The notes beneath the pieces are model-generated. The model saw only the letters and a program-made list of their open reading frames with translations, searched no databases and was not told the DNA's origin. The translations under genes and the position numbers were made by a program. Source: Tritonibacter scottomollicae (GTDB taxonomy: Bacteria > Pseudomonadota > Alphaproteobacteria > Rhodobacterales > Rhodobacteraceae). Taken from it: a stretch of DNA of 64,000 nucleotides. The stretch covers positions 1-64,000 of the forward strand of contig NZ_PVUF01000005.1 in NCBI RefSeq assembly GCF_003003215.1. Reading direction: 5' to 3'. This document shows, one piece after another, positions 62,179-64,000 of this stretch; positions within the stretch are counted from its first letter, which is position 1; each line of letters starts with the position of its first letter.

Positions 62179-63957
62179 TCAGGCAGCGGATTGCGTGTCG
62201 GTGAAGTCGTCAAGCGTCGCAGAGGCTCCGCCGGTGAACCCCTCCAGCAGGTTGGTGAGGCGGCTCGCCTGCATGCGCATCTCTTGGCTGGCGCCGTAGG
62301 TTTCCTGCACCATTGCGGCGTTTTCCTGCGTCACCTTGTCCAGCTGTGCCACGCCGATGTTGATCTCCTTGATGCCGGCGGCCTGCTCGCCCGAGGAGCT
62401 GGCGATCGCGGATACCATGCCGGAGACATTCGTGACGCTTTCGACGATCTGGGTAAGGGTCTCGGCCGTGGCCTGAACCAGGCGCTCTCCCTCTTCGACC
62501 TGACTGGAGCTGTCCTGGACCAACTGCTTGATCTCGCTCGCAGATTGAGCGGCTTTCATCGCCAGTCCGCGCACCTCGGAGGCGACAACGGCAAAGCCGC
62601 GCCCCGCTTCGCCTGCGCGGGCCGCCTCGACGCCGGCATTCAGGGCCAACAGGCTGGTCTGAAAGGCGATGTCGTCGATGGAGGTGATGATCTGGGTGAT
62701 GTTGGCGGAGGACTCGGAGATCGAGGCCATCGCCTGACGGGCCTTTTGCATGACTTCGCCGCCCTGTTCCGCGCGGCGGCGACCTTCTTCGACCTCGCGG
62801 TCCGCCGCCTGCGCCTGTGCGGCACTGGACTGGACCGAAGCAGACATCTCTTCGAGTGCGGCGGCGGATTCCTCCAGCGTCGCGGCCTGGGTTTCAGCGC
62901 GCTGGGACATTTGATCGGACATGCGCTCCATCTCGCGGGCGTTCTCTTCGACCACGGTGGAGCTTTGGTTCAGCTGTGCCACCAGATCGGCCAGAGAGAC
63001 GGACAGCGCGTTGAAATCATCGCAGAGCGCGGTGTAGCTGGCGCCCAGATCCGACCAATGATCGCTGGGGATCTGCTGGTCAAGCTCGCCGCTTTTGAGG
63101 CCGCTCATGGCGGCGCCGAGGACGTTGAACAGCTCCACTCGACGGGCGTTTTCCTCTTGGTTCTGCCGCTCCAGCGTATCCGCTTCAGAGAGCTGCGTGC
63201 GCAGGTCCTGCAGGTTGCGGGCGATCGTGCCCAGCTCGTCACCGCGGTCCGTGCCGGTGATCTCTGCATCATAGTCCTGCTGCGCCAGTGCATCGATGGT
63301 TTTTGCGGCATCCGCCACCGGGCGGGAGAGTTTGCGGCCAAAGACAAAGGCCACGGCGATCGCGATCAGCGTTGCCGCGACGCTGCTGAAGATCTGGATC
63401 GTCTGACTGATGGAAATCAACTGGTCAACCTGACCCCGAACGGCGGTGCTTTTCTCGCCCAGTTTGTCCTGAAGCCCGTCGATAATGTCGCGCAACTGGC
63501 CAACTGCTGGGATTACGTTGTCGAATACCAGTTCCAGACGCGCGTCGCCCTCGGTGCGTTCGACCTGCTCCAAGGTGACTTCGATGGCATCGAGTTTGGG
63601 GGAGAGTTCAAGCAACGCCTTGTGAGCGGCGGGATCGCGGGCTGCCACCACGCTTGTGCTGAGGAAATTGGCGTCGGCCTTTGCGATTTCGTCGCGGACC
63701 TCGACAATATTGCCGCGCAATTCGTTCAGTCCCTCCGGCATGCCGACAGTATAGGACAGCAGGTCACCGATGCCCTGTTCGATGTCTTCCTTGATCGCGT
63801 CCGTGCTTTTGAGTTGTGTGCTGACGGCGCGGTAATGATAGGTCGCCTGGGTCATTCGCTGATTTGTCATCCAGGATACCGACGCAAGAGCGAGGATCAT
63901 GATGATAAAAATGCTGGCGAAAATGAAAATCTGAGTGCGGAGTGAAAAGTTGCTCAT
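62179..63957 (-). CDS. Methyl-accepting chemotaxis protein with helical sensor domain
   Basis: A 592-residue chemoreceptor. A transmembrane helix at about 8-28 precedes a periplasmic all-helical domain (about 30-185) of four-helix-bundle type, rich in charged residues. A second membrane helix lies near 190-208, followed by HAMP and the signalling domain with tip [20 protein letters not shown]. There is no CheR-tethering pentapeptide (it ends DFTDTQSAA). The ligand is unknown. It is the third chemoreceptor in the window. Confidence 0.93.
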   Translation of the reverse strand: MSNFSLRTQIFIFASIFIIMILALASVSWMTNQRMTQATYHYRAVSTQLKSTDAIKEDIEQGIGDLLSYTVGMPEGLNELRGNIVEVRDEIAKADANFLSTSVVAARDPAAHKALLELSPKLDAIEVTLEQVERTEGDARLELVFDNVIPAVGQLRDIIDGLQDKLGEKSTAVRGQVDQLISISQTIQIFSSVAATLIAIAVAFVFGRKLSRPVADAAKTIDALAQQDYDAEITGTDRGDELGTIARNLQDLRTQLSEADTLERQNQEENARRVELFNVLGAAMSGLKSGELDQQIPSDHWSDLGASYTALCDDFNALSVSLADLVAQLNQSSTVVEENAREMERMSDQMSQRAETQAATLEESAAALEEMSASVQSSAAQAQAADREVEEGRRRAEQGGEVMQKARQAMASISESSANITQIITSIDDIAFQTSLLALNAGVEAARAGEAGRGFAVVASEVRGLAMKAAQSASEIKQLVQDSSSQVEEGERLVQATAETLTQIVESVTNVSGMVSAIASSSGEQAAGIKEINIGVAQLDKVTQENAAMVQETYGASQEMRMQASRLTNLLEGFTGGASATLDDFTDTQSAA

Positions 63958-64000
63958 GCCTAACTGCCTGACGTATTCATGTGGGCGTGAGTGCCCACCA

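Noticed and set aside
62191-63945. 584-codon frame antisense to the third chemoreceptor
   Set aside because: It mirrors the receptor gene exactly and has no supporting start signal or family.

Overview
The window looks like a chromosomal segment of a marine alphaproteobacterium of the Rhodobacteraceae, Roseobacter group (Phaeobacter/Ruegeria/Leisingera-like). The support is the GC-rich coding style, a rhodobacterial Porin_4-type porin, a TAXI-TRAP transporter, short flagellins, a pdhA-pdhB-pdhC operon with a lipoyl domain on E1-beta, and a nearly complete Rhodobacter-type gene transfer agent (GTA) structural cluster. No tRNA, rRNA or CRISPR array was seen.

Layout. 1-240: the end of an IS3-family element cut by the window edge. 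422-2533: a chemoreceptor with a NIT sensor domain. 3015-9596: a TAXI-type TRAP uptake system (binding protein, DUF1850 protein, fused permease) followed by a DctB/DctD-like two-component pair. 9678-11243: two small genes divergent from a LysR regulator. 11494-14283: acnB. 14579-16996: a dCache chemoreceptor with a probable CheR-tethering tail. 17452-19728: an orphan binding protein and a porin. 20034-25360: trigger factor, a diguanylate cyclase, a Tat-exported CpdB-like nucleotidase and a lytic transglycosylase lipoprotein. 25811-27812: two tandem flagellins. 27917-29163: rpsF-rpsR-rplI. 29482-34069: a small membrane protein behind a perfect CtrA-type site, a YceI protein, an orphan ABC permease behind a perfect FNR-type box, a second orphan binding protein and a cytochrome b561-YceI fusion. 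34318-40459: fatty-acid synthesis genes fabD-fabG-acpP-fabF with mltG and a degenerate HisA paralogue.

40777-55226 is the GTA structural operon: small and large terminase, portal, g3.5, prohead protease, capsid, head-tail connector genes, major tail protein, tail chaperones, tape measure, distal tail and hub proteins, NlpC/P60 peptidase, the 1306-residue host-interaction protein and one small trailing gene. Order and gene sizes match the Rhodobacter capsulatus GTA. The major tail protein gene (g9) carries a one-base frameshift; if real, it would block tail formation and inactivate the particle.

55315-63957: a cold-shock protein, cysE, a NADAR-domain gene of visibly lower GC that looks acquired, the pyruvate dehydrogenase operon with a palindromic operator at pdhA, an FtsB/DivIC-like division protein and a third chemoreceptor.

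Themes. Motility and chemotaxis genes (three receptors, two flagellins, a GGDEF protein) share the window with a GTA cluster. In this family both are commonly under CtrA influence, and CtrA-like TTAA-N7-TTAA or one-mismatch sites lie before both flagellins, the 29482 gene and the 31960 binding protein. Start codons were chosen by ribosome-binding sites and family N-termini, and several differ from the longest open frame.
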